64,000 bases of DNA from Anaerobutyricum hallii DSM 3353. GTDB lineage: Bacteria > Bacillota > Clostridia > Lachnospirales > Lachnospiraceae. How positions within the stretch are numbered: the first letter of the stretch is position 1; each line of letters begins with the position of its first letter. The DNA lies in NCBI RefSeq assembly GCF_000173975.1, contig NZ_ACEP01000064.1, positions 62,001 through 126,000 on the forward strand, in the 5' to 3' direction. This document shows positions 52,924 through 60,903 of the stretch, piece after piece. The position numbers were made by a program, and so were the translations under genes. A model generated the notes under the pieces. That model did not search any database. It saw nothing but the letters and a program-made list of their open reading frames with translations, and was not told the DNA's origin.

Positions 52924-53739
52924 ATGAACTGGCTAGATAAGCTGGAACGTAAATTTGGAAGATATGCGATACGAAATCTGCCGCTGTATATCGTTATGCT
53001 GTATGCGATAGGAGCGGTACTTAATATTTTGACAAAGGGTTCTTATTACTATTATGTCGCATTAAACCCGTATATGATACTTCATGGACAGATTTGGAGA
53101 CTGCTTGGTTTCCTTATTGTGCCACCGAATGCAAGTCTCATTTTTATTATTTTTGTACTGATGTTTTACTATTCGATTGGAGAATCTTTAGTACAGGTAT
53201 GGGGAGCATTTCGCTTTAATATGTATATCCTTATAGGAGTTCTTGCGACAATTGTGGCATCATTTATTGTATATTTTATTTATCCATCAACAATGATTTT
53301 CATGGATACTTTTTATTTGAACTTATCCATGTTTTTAGCCTACGCCACGATATTCCCGGAGATGCGGGTATATCTTTATGGTATTCTTCCGCTGAAAGTA
53401 AAGTGGATGGCGTGGTTTGATGTGGCGCTTTTAGTTTGGCAGTTTGTCGTTGGAGGACTTGGAGCAAGAATTGCTATTGTAGTAAGTTTACTGAACTTTC
53501 TGCTGTTTTACTTCTCATCAAGGAATTATAAAAAGGTTTCTCCAAAAGAGATTCACAGAAAGAGAGCATACCGGAAGGCATCATCTGTGGCTTCAAATAA
53601 ACCATATCGTCATAAGTGTGCAGTCTGTGGTAAGACAGAATTAGATGACCCAAATTTAGAATTCCGTTACTGCTCAAAGTGTAATGGAAATTATGAATAT
53701 TGCAATGAACATTTATTTACACATACGCATGTAAAATAA
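52924..53739 (+). CDS. Rhomboid-fold membrane protein without catalytic serine
   Basis: A 271-residue protein with about six hydrophobic segments and a C-terminal zinc ribbon. The rhomboid-like landmarks WRLLGFLIVP in the L1 loop and GESLVQVWGAFRFNMY (the E...G..R-F pattern) are present, but the GxSG catalytic serine segment is missing; the equivalent region is YLNLSMFLAYATIFPEMRV. The tail (about 235-271) has CAVCGKTEL...YCSKCNGNYEYCNEHL, a two-metal-type Cys/His set. It may bind and present membrane substrates like derlins or iRhoms. AAAGGAGG lies before ATG. The family is widespread in Clostridia, function unknown. Confidence 0.75.
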   Translation: MNWLDKLERKFGRYAIRNLPLYIVMLYAIGAVLNILTKGSYYYYVALNPYMILHGQIWRLLGFLIVPPNASLIFIIFVLMFYYSIGESLVQVWGAFRFNMYILIGVLATIVASFIVYFIYPSTMIFMDTFYLNLSMFLAYATIFPEMRVYLYGILPLKVKWMAWFDVALLVWQFVVGGLGARIAIVVSLLNFLLFYFSSRNYKKVSPKEIHRKRAYRKASSVASNKPYRHKCAVCGKTELDDPNLEFRYCSKCNGNYEYCNEHLFTHTHVK

Positions 53740-53844
53740 AGCAATATTAAAAGAGTTATATTCTTTCAAATAAATCTGAAAAATTAATGGATAGAATAAA
53801 GATATAATATAAGTTGCAAATAAATCATGACAGGAGGCGGTCTT

Positions 53845-54165
53845 TTGTTGACAATATCAGAACATATAATGATTGGGAAGACGATTTCCCACGATGCGAA
53901 GGCTATATTGCGGGGAGTCCGCCATCCTTTTATATGGAAGAAAGGACTTTGGTATGGTATTACGACTTCCTGTGGGAAAGATGTGATCATGTATATTCTT
54001 TCTTCACGAGAGATGAGACAGAAGTTTTATCAGAACAATGATTTAAAGCTGTTGGGACTTGCAGGTTCTATGAAAGAGGCTTATGAAATCGTGTTAAAAC
54101 TTGTGCAGATGGGATATAATAGTGATTGTATCTATGAGATGAATGATTATCTGGAGAAGTTTTAA
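53845..54165 (+). CDS. Conserved hypothetical protein, about 106 residues
   Basis: I do not recognise this small protein. It begins LLTISEHIMIGKTISHDAKA, includes two hydrophobic patches too short for membrane segments (KGLWYGITTSCGKDVIMYI) and ends MGYNSDCIYEMNDYLEKF. AGGAGG (53832-53837) is seven bases before the TTG at 53845 and ten before a second TTG at 53848; the only ATG (53827) lies upstream of that ribosome site, so a TTG start is likely. It is followed 15 bases later by the DUF2953 gene. The context, next to sporulation genes, is suggestive only. Confidence 0.6.
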   Translation: MLTISEHIMIGKTISHDAKAILRGVRHPFIWKKGLWYGITTSCGKDVIMYILSSREMRQKFYQNNDLKLLGLAGSMKEAYEIVLKLVQMGYNSDCIYEMNDYLEKF

Positions 54166-54180
54166 AACAGGAGGAGAAAT

Positions 54181-55110
54181 GTGCTGTATGTATTATTATT
54201 ACTATTAAAAATACTTGGAATACTGCTCCTGTTATTTATCGGACTTGTTTTGCTTGTTCTGCTAACGCCGATTCAGTATTCTTTTGAACTCGAAAAGGAG
54301 GAACAGAAGGGACCAAAGTTTATGGTAAGAGTTACCTGGCTGTTCTGGCTTTTTTATTTTAAGACCAGTTACATAGAGAAGGTCTTTGATTACCGGATAC
54401 GTATACTGGGGTATCAGATTGCCGGGAATCAGCCGGAATTTCTTGAAAAACAGAAAGAACGGCAAAAAAAGAAGTCTCAAAAGGAAAAAGCAAAAGAAGA
54501 ACGTAAAACAGCAGAGACACTGGCAGAGGGAAAGAGTCGAAGCATAGATTCTGTTTCTAAACAGAAAGCGGAAAAGGCAGTCCCTAAAGAGAAATCCTCA
54601 GATGTGTCAGAAGGCAGAGAAAAAACAAAAGAGAAAGACTCTGGAGATGATAAAAATAGTAAAGATAAGAAAAAGAATAAAGAAAGAAAGCAAAAAGATG
54701 GAAAGAAACCAAAGAAAGAGTCTTCTTTAAAGAAAATAAAAAGCAAAATAAAAAGCTTAAAAGAAACAAAGGTTAATTTAGATAAAATGCCGTGGCGGGA
54801 ATGGTTAGAGCTGGGAAAGGACGTTCTTATTCGCTTTCTAAAGCATGCTCTTCCGGGAAAGCTAGAAGGAAACATTGCATTTGGAACTGGTAATCCGGAA
54901 TATACAGGATATATTACAGGTATTGCGGCTGTTTTTTATCCGAAGTATGGAGAACATTTTTCTTTATATCCGGATTTTGAAAGAAAGATGTTCGAGGCCA
55001 AGTGCAGGGGAAGAGGAAGAATCCGGCTGGGATATATGCTTGTTCTGGCTGTTTCTATATTAAAAGAGAAAAGTGTAAGAACAATGATTAAAAACATCAT
55101 TTTAGGTTAA
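54181..55110 (+). CDS. DUF2953 membrane protein (YtfI-like)
   Basis: A 309-residue protein of the DUF2953 family. An N-terminal membrane segment (LLLLFIGLVLLVLLTPI) is followed by a conserved region (WLFWLFYFKTSYIEKVF), a low-complexity Lys/Glu-rich linker (about 90-190, SRSIDSVSKQKAEKAV...) and a conserved C-terminal part (FGTGNPEYTGYITGIAAVFY, YPDFERKMFEAKCRGRGRIR). In Bacillus the homologue ytfI stands next to ytfJ/gerW, as here (next gene 16 bases on), so a sporulation or germination role is likely. GTG 54181 has AGGAGG upstream. The long charged linker is longer than I expect. Confidence 0.85.
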   Translation: MLYVLLLLLKILGILLLLFIGLVLLVLLTPIQYSFELEKEEQKGPKFMVRVTWLFWLFYFKTSYIEKVFDYRIRILGYQIAGNQPEFLEKQKERQKKKSQKEKAKEERKTAETLAEGKSRSIDSVSKQKAEKAVPKEKSSDVSEGREKTKEKDSGDDKNSKDKKKNKERKQKDGKKPKKESSLKKIKSKIKSLKETKVNLDKMPWREWLELGKDVLIRFLKHALPGKLEGNIAFGTGNPEYTGYITGIAAVFYPKYGEHFSLYPDFERKMFEAKCRGRGRIRLGYMLVLAVSILKEKSVRTMIKNIILG

Positions 55111-55125
55111 ACAGGAGGGCGTACA

Positions 55126-55566
55126 ATGGATAAACAAAACTTTGATACAACAGTGAATTCTTTATTTAGTGGAATGGACCACGTATTATCTTCAAAGACA
55201 GTTGTTGGAGAACCACAGGTTATTGGAGATACGATTATTCTGCCACTTGTTGACATTTCCTTTGGAATGGGAGCAGGTGCCTTTAATAAAGAAAAGGGAA
55301 GCAGTGCAGGCGGTGGAATCGGAGGTAAAATGTCCCCAAGTGCTATTTTAGTTATTCATAACGGACAGACAAAGCTTGTCAATATCAGAGATCAGGATGC
55401 CGTTACCAAAGTACTTGATATGGTTCCAGATGCCGTAAATAAAGTTGTTTCTATTATTAAGGGAGAGGACGCAGAGGACAAAGTTGACCCGGAAGTAGAA
55501 TCTGCGGTGAATAAAGCAGCACAGGCAGAGGCTTCTGTTGTAGATGTAGATGGCGCAGGAATTTAA
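55126..55566 (+). CDS. Spore protein YtfJ/GerW family
   Basis: A 146-residue GerW/YtfJ-family protein, localised to the forespore or spore inner membrane region in Bacillus and needed for nutrient germination. Landmarks: FDTTVNSLFSGMDHVLSSKT, VGEPQVIGDTIILPLVDISFG, GAGAFNKEKGSSAGGGIGGK and PSAILVIHNGQTKLVNIRD. It lies 15 bases after the DUF2953 gene with AGGAGGG between, so they form an operon. The tail (about 120-146) is acidic and divergent. In Clostridia the same family may have other sporulation roles. Confidence 0.9.
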   Translation: MDKQNFDTTVNSLFSGMDHVLSSKTVVGEPQVIGDTIILPLVDISFGMGAGAFNKEKGSSAGGGIGGKMSPSAILVIHNGQTKLVNIRDQDAVTKVLDMVPDAVNKVVSIIKGEDAEDKVDPEVESAVNKAAQAEASVVDVDGAGI

Positions 55567-55579
55567 AAGGTATTCGGTA

Positions 55580-55677
55580 TTCAGTTAACGTGAGATTACC
55601 ACGTTACTTTCGTGCAGGAAAAATCTTCCACGAAGTGTAATGCATATCGTATAGAAAGCGGTTTTTAAACACACTTT
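55580..55677. repeat. Degenerate, left-truncated MITE-like repeat
   Basis: Matches the right two thirds of the 160-bp family in order: TTCAGTTAACGT, then AAAAATCTTCCAC, then GTATAGAAAGCGG, then TTTTTAAACACACTTT, with many substitutions. It lies between gerW and the rpmB promoter. Confidence 0.6.
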
Positions 55678-55730
55678 GGGTTGCCTTAGATCAATCAAAT
55701 AAAAAAAGTGAAGATTTTTAAAAGTTTTCC

Positions 55731-55759
55731 TTGCAATTTGTTTTGATTTCTGATAGTAT
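55731..55759 (+). promoter_or_regulatory. Promoter of rpmB
   Basis: TTGCAA (55731-55736), 17 bases, TAGTAT (55754-55759). The ribosome site GAGGAGG lies nine bases before the ATG at 55812. Confidence 0.7.
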
Positions 55760-55811
55760 AGACTCGTTGTAAGTCTGTCAGACTTAAGTATATTCGCGAG
55801 GAGGTGCTATC

Positions 55812-55997
55812 ATGGCAAGATGCGCTATTTGTGACAAAGGTGCTCATTTCGGTATCAAAGTGAGTCATTCACATAGAAGATCAAACAAAATGTGGAAATC
55901 CAACATTAAGTCTGTAAGAGTGAAAGTGAACGGAGCTTCTAAGAAAATGTATGTTTGTACTTCTTGTTTAAGATCAGGTAAAGTAGAACGTGCGTAG
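55812..55997 (+). CDS. rpmB: 50S ribosomal protein L28, zinc-ribbon form
   Basis: A 61-residue ribosomal protein L28. The pattern ARCAICDKGAHFGIKVSHSH, RRSNKMWKSNI and VCTSCLRSGKVER shows the two CxxC pairs of the zinc-binding (C+) form. Length and sequence are typical of Clostridia. It is monocistronic, between its own promoter and a strong terminator. In Firmicutes with zinc-independent paralogues this form is replaced under zinc limitation; no paralogue is in this window. Confidence 0.97.
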   Translation: MARCAICDKGAHFGIKVSHSHRRSNKMWKSNIKSVRVKVNGASKKMYVCTSCLRSGKVERA

Positions 55998-56067
55998 TTT
56001 TACTGTCACTGAGGATAAGAGAAGACTCTAATCTTTGTCCTTACAGGAATGTATGCAGATATGAGTT

Positions 56068-56096
56068 AAGAGGGAATCAGTGATTCCCTCTTTTTT
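56068..56096 (+). terminator. Terminator of rpmB
   Basis: AAGAGGGAAT (56068-56077) pairs with ATTCCCTCTT (56083-56092); TTTTCTTTT follows. It may also serve the small gene that converges from the right. Confidence 0.92.
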
Positions 56097-56104
56097 CTTT
56101 TCTG

Positions 56105-56248
56105 TTAAAATCGGTCACAAAACAGCAGATATCCAAGCAGGATGCTGATGACCAGAATAATGAACTTTACTGCAAAGCCGGTGAGAAAGCAGCTCAGGAA
56201 CAGACCAAAGGAAAAGCAAAAAAGAGCGAATCCGCATAATTTTTTCAT
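56105..56248 (-). CDS. Small hydrophobic protein, 47 residues
   Basis: A short ORF on the minus strand: ATG (complement of 56246-56248) with GGGGAG about nine bases upstream, encoding MKKLCGFALFCFSFGLF... and ending LLGYLLFCDRF with TAA at 56105-56107. Two hydrophobic stretches make a two-helix membrane hairpin likely. It resembles small membrane proteins that I recall from other Lachnospiraceae between rpmB and asp23, without a known function. The convergent rpmB terminator may act as its own. Confidence 0.6.
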   Translation of the reverse strand: MKKLCGFALFCFSFGLFLSCFLTGFAVKFIILVISILLGYLLFCDRF

Positions 56249-56407
56249 AAAATCTCCCCAATATGTTCCTTATAATAATATATGGGAAGATACTTCTTTT
56301 GTTTCAGGAGAAAGCACTTAAAATGGAAGAATTTTATGTTTGTGGTTCCAATTTCACCGAAAAGAGGTTATACTATAGAAAACGATAATAAAACGGAGGG
56401 ATAGTAT

Positions 56408-56764
56408 ATGAAGGGACAAATGCACACCGATTTAGGTCAGGTTATTATAGATGAAGAGGTTATTGCAACTTATGCCGGAATTAACGCGATTGAGTGTTTT
56501 GGTATCGTTGGAATGGCATCTGTGAATATGAAAGATGGTTTTGCCCAGCTTTTAAAGAGAGACAATGTAAGCAAGGGCGTTCATATCAAGATAAATGATA
56601 ACAAGATTTATATAGATTTTCATATTATTGTAGTATATGGTGTCTCCATAGCTACAGTTACAGAGAATTTAATCCAGAATGTAAAGTACCGCGTGGAGAA
56701 GTTTACCGGTATGAGTGTAGAGAAAATTAATATTTATGTAGAGGGAGTCCGTATCGTAGATTAG
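56408..56764 (+). CDS. Asp23/Gls24 family protein
   Basis: A 118-residue alkaline-shock-type protein with the Asp23 pattern (VIIDEEVIATYAGINAIEC, FGIVGMAS, then VHIKINDNKIYIDFHIIV and VKYRVEKFTGMSVEKINIYV). Such proteins help envelope homeostasis. In many Firmicutes the gene order asp23 - fakA - recG is conserved, as here. AGGGATAG-type ribosome site GGAGGGAT precedes the ATG. The stop codon TAG (56762-56764) is supplied by the end of a MITE-like repeat, so the C-terminus may have been shortened or altered by insertion. Confidence 0.93.
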   Translation: MKGQMHTDLGQVIIDEEVIATYAGINAIECFGIVGMASVNMKDGFAQLLKRDNVSKGVHIKINDNKIYIDFHIIVVYGVSIATVTENLIQNVKYRVEKFTGMSVEKINIYVEGVRIVD

Positions 56765-56836
56765 AACGTGTTTGAAAAATGCTTTCTGCAAATTGGGGCG
56801 TGCAGGTTGTTGGAATGATTTTTCAAACACGCTCTA
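56762..56836. repeat. MITE-like repeat, internally deleted copy 3
   Basis: 75 bases with ends TAGAACGTGTTTGAAAAAT and ATTTTTCAAACACGCTCTA. The interior equals the reverse complement of copies 1 and 2 minus about 85 bases, with the deletion bounded by GCAA words. It begins in the stop codon of the asp23 gene. Confidence 0.9.
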
Positions 56837-56932
56837 AGATAACGCTTTAGAAGGGATTCCTTTTTATAGAATAAAAGAACAAGATAACTACTATGAATTA
56901 TAGATAAAACAGGTAAATAAGGAGGAAATGTT

Positions 56933-58642
56933 GTGAACAGTCACACCATAGACGCAAAAACTTTTCAGAAATTGTTTTTAGCCGGTGCAAACCGTATTAA
57001 TTCCAGAAAAGATTATATCAACGAACTGAATGTATTTCCGGTTCCCGATGGAGATACCGGAACAAATATGTCCCTGACAATTTTAGCAGCAGCTAAGGAA
57101 GTTGGAGCAGTTGCTGAACCTACAATGGCTACAATATGTAAAGCTATCAGCAATGGTTCTCTTCGTGGAGCCCGTGGTAACTCTGGTGTAATCCTTTCCC
57201 AGTTATTCCGAGGATTCACAAAGGCAGTTTCCAAAGCAGATTCTCTTGGTAAGGATGAGATTACAGCCGGATTTACAAGAGCAGTAGAGACAGCGTATAA
57301 GGCAGTTATGAAGCCAAAAGAAGGAACTATCCTTACGGTTGCAAAAGGAATGGCAGATAAGGCAGAAGAGTTAGTCGATGAGGATATGGATGTTATCGCA
57401 TTCTGCGAGGCAATCGTTGCCTACGGCTACGAAGTCCTTTCTAAGACACCAGATATGCTTCCGGTATTAAAAGAGGCAGGTGTAGTAGATTCTGGCGGAC
57501 AGGGTCTTATGGAAGTGTTACAGGGAATCGTTGATGCTCTTACCGGCAAGGTAACAGACATTGAAGTTCCGGCAGAGGCAGCGTCTATGTCATCTGCAGT
57601 AATCAGTGCACCAAAAGCAGATATTTCTACAGCAGATATCAAATTTGGCTACTGTACAGAATTTATTATTTTGTTAGATAAGCCGCTCACAAAAGAAGAT
57701 GAGAAGGGATTAAAGAAGTTCTTCCTTTCTATAGGTGATTCTTTAGTATTAGTTGCGGATGAAGAGATTTGTAAAGTACATGTACACACAAATCATCCAG
57801 GAGAAGCCTTTGAAAAGGCCTTAACATTTGGTGCGCTTTCTAATATGAAGATTGACAATATGCGCTTAGAGCATCAGGAGAAGCTCATCAAAGATGCAGA
57901 GAATGAGGCAGCCCGTCAGAGACAGCAGGAAGCAGAAGAAGAGAAACTTGCCGCTAAAGAAGCAGCTGCAGAAAAACCAGCCAAAGAAGTTGGATTTATT
58001 GCAGTATCTGTTGGTGAGGGACTTACCGATATTTTCAAAGGTCTTGGTGTAGATTACCTTATTGAAGGCGGCCAGACGATGAATCCTAGCACAGAGGATA
58101 TGCTTAACGCAATCGAGCAGGTCAATGCAAAGAATATCTTTATCCTGCCAAATAATAAGAATATTATTCTTGCAGCAGAGCAGGCCAGAGATTTAACAGA
58201 AGATAAGAAGATTATCGTTCTTCCAACAAAGACAATTCCACAGGGAATATCCGCAATGATTGGATATATGCCAGAAGCAGGTGTGGATGAGAACGAAGAG
58301 AATATGAAAGAGGCTTATCAGGATATTGCAAGCGGTCAGGTTACTTACGCGGTACGAGACACAGTAATTGATGGAAAGGAAATTCATAATGGAGACATCA
58401 TGGGAATCAATGATGATGGAATCGCTGCAGTAGGAAAGAATCTTACTGAGACAACATTAGAATTACTTTCTACAATGGCAGATGAAGATTCGGAACTTAT
58501 TTGCCTTTACTATGGAGCCGATGTAACCAAAGATGATGCAGATACACTTTCCGATGCAATTGAGGATAAGTTCCCAGAATGCGAAGTAGAGGTCAACTTT
58601 GGCGGACAGCCAATCTATTACTATATGATTTCTGTCGAGTAA
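56933..58642 (+). CDS. fakA: DAK2/DegV-like fatty acid kinase subunit (FakA)
   Basis: A 569-residue protein of the DAK2-phosphatase-like FakA group, the kinase subunit that phosphorylates fatty acids bound to FakB (DegV) partners. The N-terminal Dak2 domain has NVFPVPDGDTGTNMSLTI with the Asp ligands for magnesium, SLRGARGNSGVILSQLFRG, and VDSGGQGLMEVLQGIVD. The middle and C-terminal DegV-like parts include AEKPAKEVGFIAVSVGEG, EGGQTMNPSTEDMLNAIE and LPNNKNIILAAEQA. GTG 56933 has AAGGAGG upstream. FakB genes are not in the window. The start is preceded by the MITE copy 3. Confidence 0.92.
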   Translation: MNSHTIDAKTFQKLFLAGANRINSRKDYINELNVFPVPDGDTGTNMSLTILAAAKEVGAVAEPTMATICKAISNGSLRGARGNSGVILSQLFRGFTKAVSKADSLGKDEITAGFTRAVETAYKAVMKPKEGTILTVAKGMADKAEELVDEDMDVIAFCEAIVAYGYEVLSKTPDMLPVLKEAGVVDSGGQGLMEVLQGIVDALTGKVTDIEVPAEAASMSSAVISAPKADISTADIKFGYCTEFIILLDKPLTKEDEKGLKKFFLSIGDSLVLVADEEICKVHVHTNHPGEAFEKALTFGALSNMKIDNMRLEHQEKLIKDAENEAARQRQQEAEEEKLAAKEAAAEKPAKEVGFIAVSVGEGLTDIFKGLGVDYLIEGGQTMNPSTEDMLNAIEQVNAKNIFILPNNKNIILAAEQARDLTEDKKIIVLPTKTIPQGISAMIGYMPEAGVDENEENMKEAYQDIASGQVTYAVRDTVIDGKEIHNGDIMGINDDGIAAVGKNLTETTLELLSTMADEDSELICLYYGADVTKDDADTLSDAIEDKFPECEVEVNFGGQPIYYYMISVE

Positions 58643-58697
58643 GATAAATGAAATAATGATATAATGAAAAAAGAGGGAATAAATTACTCCTTTGTGG

Positions 58698-58740
58698 CAG
58701 CAATTCCGTGTATTGACATGGAATCGCTGCTATTTTCATA
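58698..58740 (+). terminator. Terminator of fakA
   Basis: GCAGCAATTCC (58698-58708) pairs with GGAATCGCTGC (58721-58731) with one mismatch; TATTTTCATAT follows. Confidence 0.7.
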
Positions 58741-58807
58741 TAAGAGTGTTTTGATTAAGATAAAATAATATTACCACATGATGCATGTGGAGGAAGGAGA
58801 ATCTCAG

Positions 58808-60829
58808 TTGGGAATACCAGTAAGGGAAATTAAAGGAATTGGAGAAAAGACGGAAAAGTTACTTGCAAAGCTTGACATAGAGACCGTAGATCAGTTGGTG
58901 CATCACTATCCTCGTTGTTACACGACTTATCCAGAGCCAATTTCCATATCAGAGATAAAGACAGGACAAAGATGTTCGATTGAGGCAGAAATCGCTTCCC
59001 CGATTCATCTAAAGACTGTTCGGAAGTTAAAACTTTGTACCGGGCTTATCGCAGATGTCAGCGGACAGCTTTTTGTGCGCTGGTTTAATATGCCGTATCT
59101 TCGAAATACATTAAAACAGGGAGAACAGTGGATTTTTACAGGAACCCCGATTTATAAAGATGGACGTCTTATGTTAGAACAGCCGGAGTACTGTAAGAGG
59201 GAAAAGTATTTGCAGTTAATGGAAACATTTCAGCCGATTTACCCTCTCACAACAGGATTGTCGAATAAGACAGTACAAAAAGCACAGGCAGCTGCATTTG
59301 AAATGTACAGAGAAGAAGAGTATCTTCCGGAAACCGTTCGAAATTATTATGATTTAGAACCAGTGAATACAGCACTTAGAGAAGTACATTTTCCTACAGG
59401 GACCGAACATTTGATGGAGGCGAAAAAGCGAATCATTTTTGATGAATTTTTCCGTTTTTTCAGTGCGTTAGAACTTGTCAAAGACAGGGAGGAACAAGCA
59501 CTCAATCACTATATTATTCCAATGGAAGAACCCGTAAAGAGGTTTGTAGAAAATTTACCGTATCCTCTTACAGGGGCACAAAAAAAGGTGTTAAATGAAA
59601 TTCGCCAGGACTTTTCCGATACAATGGCAATGAACCGCCTTTTACAGGGAGACGTTGGTTCGGGAAAGACGATTGTAGCAATGACAGCGATGTATGCTGC
59701 TGTTCTTGCCGGTTACCAAGCGGCGTTGATGGCTCCGACAGAGGTACTTGCAGAACAGCATTACCAGAACTTTGTGAAACTCCTTTCCCCACTTGGGATT
59801 ACCGTTGCCCTGCTTACCGGTTCCACAAAAGCAAAGGAAAAAAGAGAGATAAAGGCAGCCTGTGCCTCTGGTGAGATTCAAATTTTAATTGGAACGCATG
59901 CAGTGATACAGGACGATGTAGCTTTTGACAATCTTGCATTTATTGTTACCGATGAGCAGCATCGTTTTGGAGTAAAACAAAGAGATGCCTTTATGAAAAA
60001 AGGGAAAGACCCCCATGTTCTTGTAATGAGTGCGACGCCGATTCCACGTACACTGGGAATTATTTTGTACAGAGATTTAGATGTTAGCATTATGAATGAA
60101 ATGCCGGCTTCCAGACTGCCGATTAAAAATTCTGTTGTGGGAACTTCCTATCGTCCGGCTGCATGGGAATTTATAAGAAAGCAGGTAGCACTTGGACATC
60201 AGGCATATGTGATCTGTCCGATGATTGAGGAAAATGAAAAAATGGATTTGGAAAATGTGGAAGAGTATGCAAGAATGCTTTCGCAGGCATTACCGCCTTC
60301 TATTACCGTTGAAGCTTTAAATGGACATATGCGCCCGGCAGAAAAGAATGATATTATGGAACGCTTTTCGAAGAATGAAATTCAGATTTTAGTTTCTACT
60401 ACCGTTGTAGAAGTCGGTATTGATGTTCCAAATGCAACCGTTATGCTCATAGAGAATGCGGAACGGTTTGGCCTTGCTCAGCTCCATCAGCTCCGCGGAC
60501 GTGTTGGAAGAGGAAAAGCACAGTCATACTGTGTCTTTATTTCTGGTTCAGAAAAAGAAGAAGCGATGGAACGTCTTTCCATTATCGGACATTCTAATGA
60601 TGGATTTGAGATTGCCAATGAAGATTTAAAACTTCGTGGTCCGGGAGAGTTTTTTGGTGTAAAACAAAGTGGAACGATGAATTTTGCACTTGGCGATATT
60701 TACTCGAATGCAGATATTTTAAAAATGGCTTCTGAGGCAGTGGATTACTTAAAGAAAGAAGGATATAATTTCCAGAAATTGCATCAGTATTCTCTGGAGA
60801 AGAATTTGAATTTTGCAAAAAATATTTAA
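58808..60829 (+). CDS. recG: ATP-dependent DNA helicase RecG
   Basis: RecG reverses stalled replication forks and migrates branched DNA. The wedge domain at the N-terminus begins LGIPVREIKGIGEKTEKLL, followed by an OB fold (about 60-150). Helicase motifs: GDVGSGKTIVAMTA (I), APTEVLAEQH (Ia), GTHAVIQ (Ib), IVTDEQHRFGVKQR (II), MSATPIPRTL (III), NEMPASRLPIKN (IV), VSTTVVEVGIDVPNA (V) and QLRGRVGRGKAQSYC (VI). DEQH replaces the usual DEXH with E-Q. TTG 58808 is chosen for its strong AGGAAGGAG; ATGs at 58778 and 58781 lie before that site. Length 673 is normal. Confidence 0.95.
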   Translation: MGIPVREIKGIGEKTEKLLAKLDIETVDQLVHHYPRCYTTYPEPISISEIKTGQRCSIEAEIASPIHLKTVRKLKLCTGLIADVSGQLFVRWFNMPYLRNTLKQGEQWIFTGTPIYKDGRLMLEQPEYCKREKYLQLMETFQPIYPLTTGLSNKTVQKAQAAAFEMYREEEYLPETVRNYYDLEPVNTALREVHFPTGTEHLMEAKKRIIFDEFFRFFSALELVKDREEQALNHYIIPMEEPVKRFVENLPYPLTGAQKKVLNEIRQDFSDTMAMNRLLQGDVGSGKTIVAMTAMYAAVLAGYQAALMAPTEVLAEQHYQNFVKLLSPLGITVALLTGSTKAKEKREIKAACASGEIQILIGTHAVIQDDVAFDNLAFIVTDEQHRFGVKQRDAFMKKGKDPHVLVMSATPIPRTLGIILYRDLDVSIMNEMPASRLPIKNSVVGTSYRPAAWEFIRKQVALGHQAYVICPMIEENEKMDLENVEEYARMLSQALPPSITVEALNGHMRPAEKNDIMERFSKNEIQILVSTTVVEVGIDVPNATVMLIENAERFGLAQLHQLRGRVGRGKAQSYCVFISGSEKEEAMERLSIIGHSNDGFEIANEDLKLRGPGEFFGVKQSGTMNFALGDIYSNADILKMASEAVDYLKKEGYNFQKLHQYSLEKNLNFAKNI

Positions 60830-60903
60830 AAACCGAATGGAAATTGCTATAGTAAGAGAAAACAATAAGAGAAATTTTATGAACGATAGAAGGAGATTAC
60901 TAT

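Noticed and set aside
54477-54875. 132-codon minus-strand ORF, Phe/Ser-rich
   Set aside because: It is the complement of the Lys/Glu-rich linker of the DUF2953 gene, which gives Phe/Leu/Ser runs on the opposite strand.
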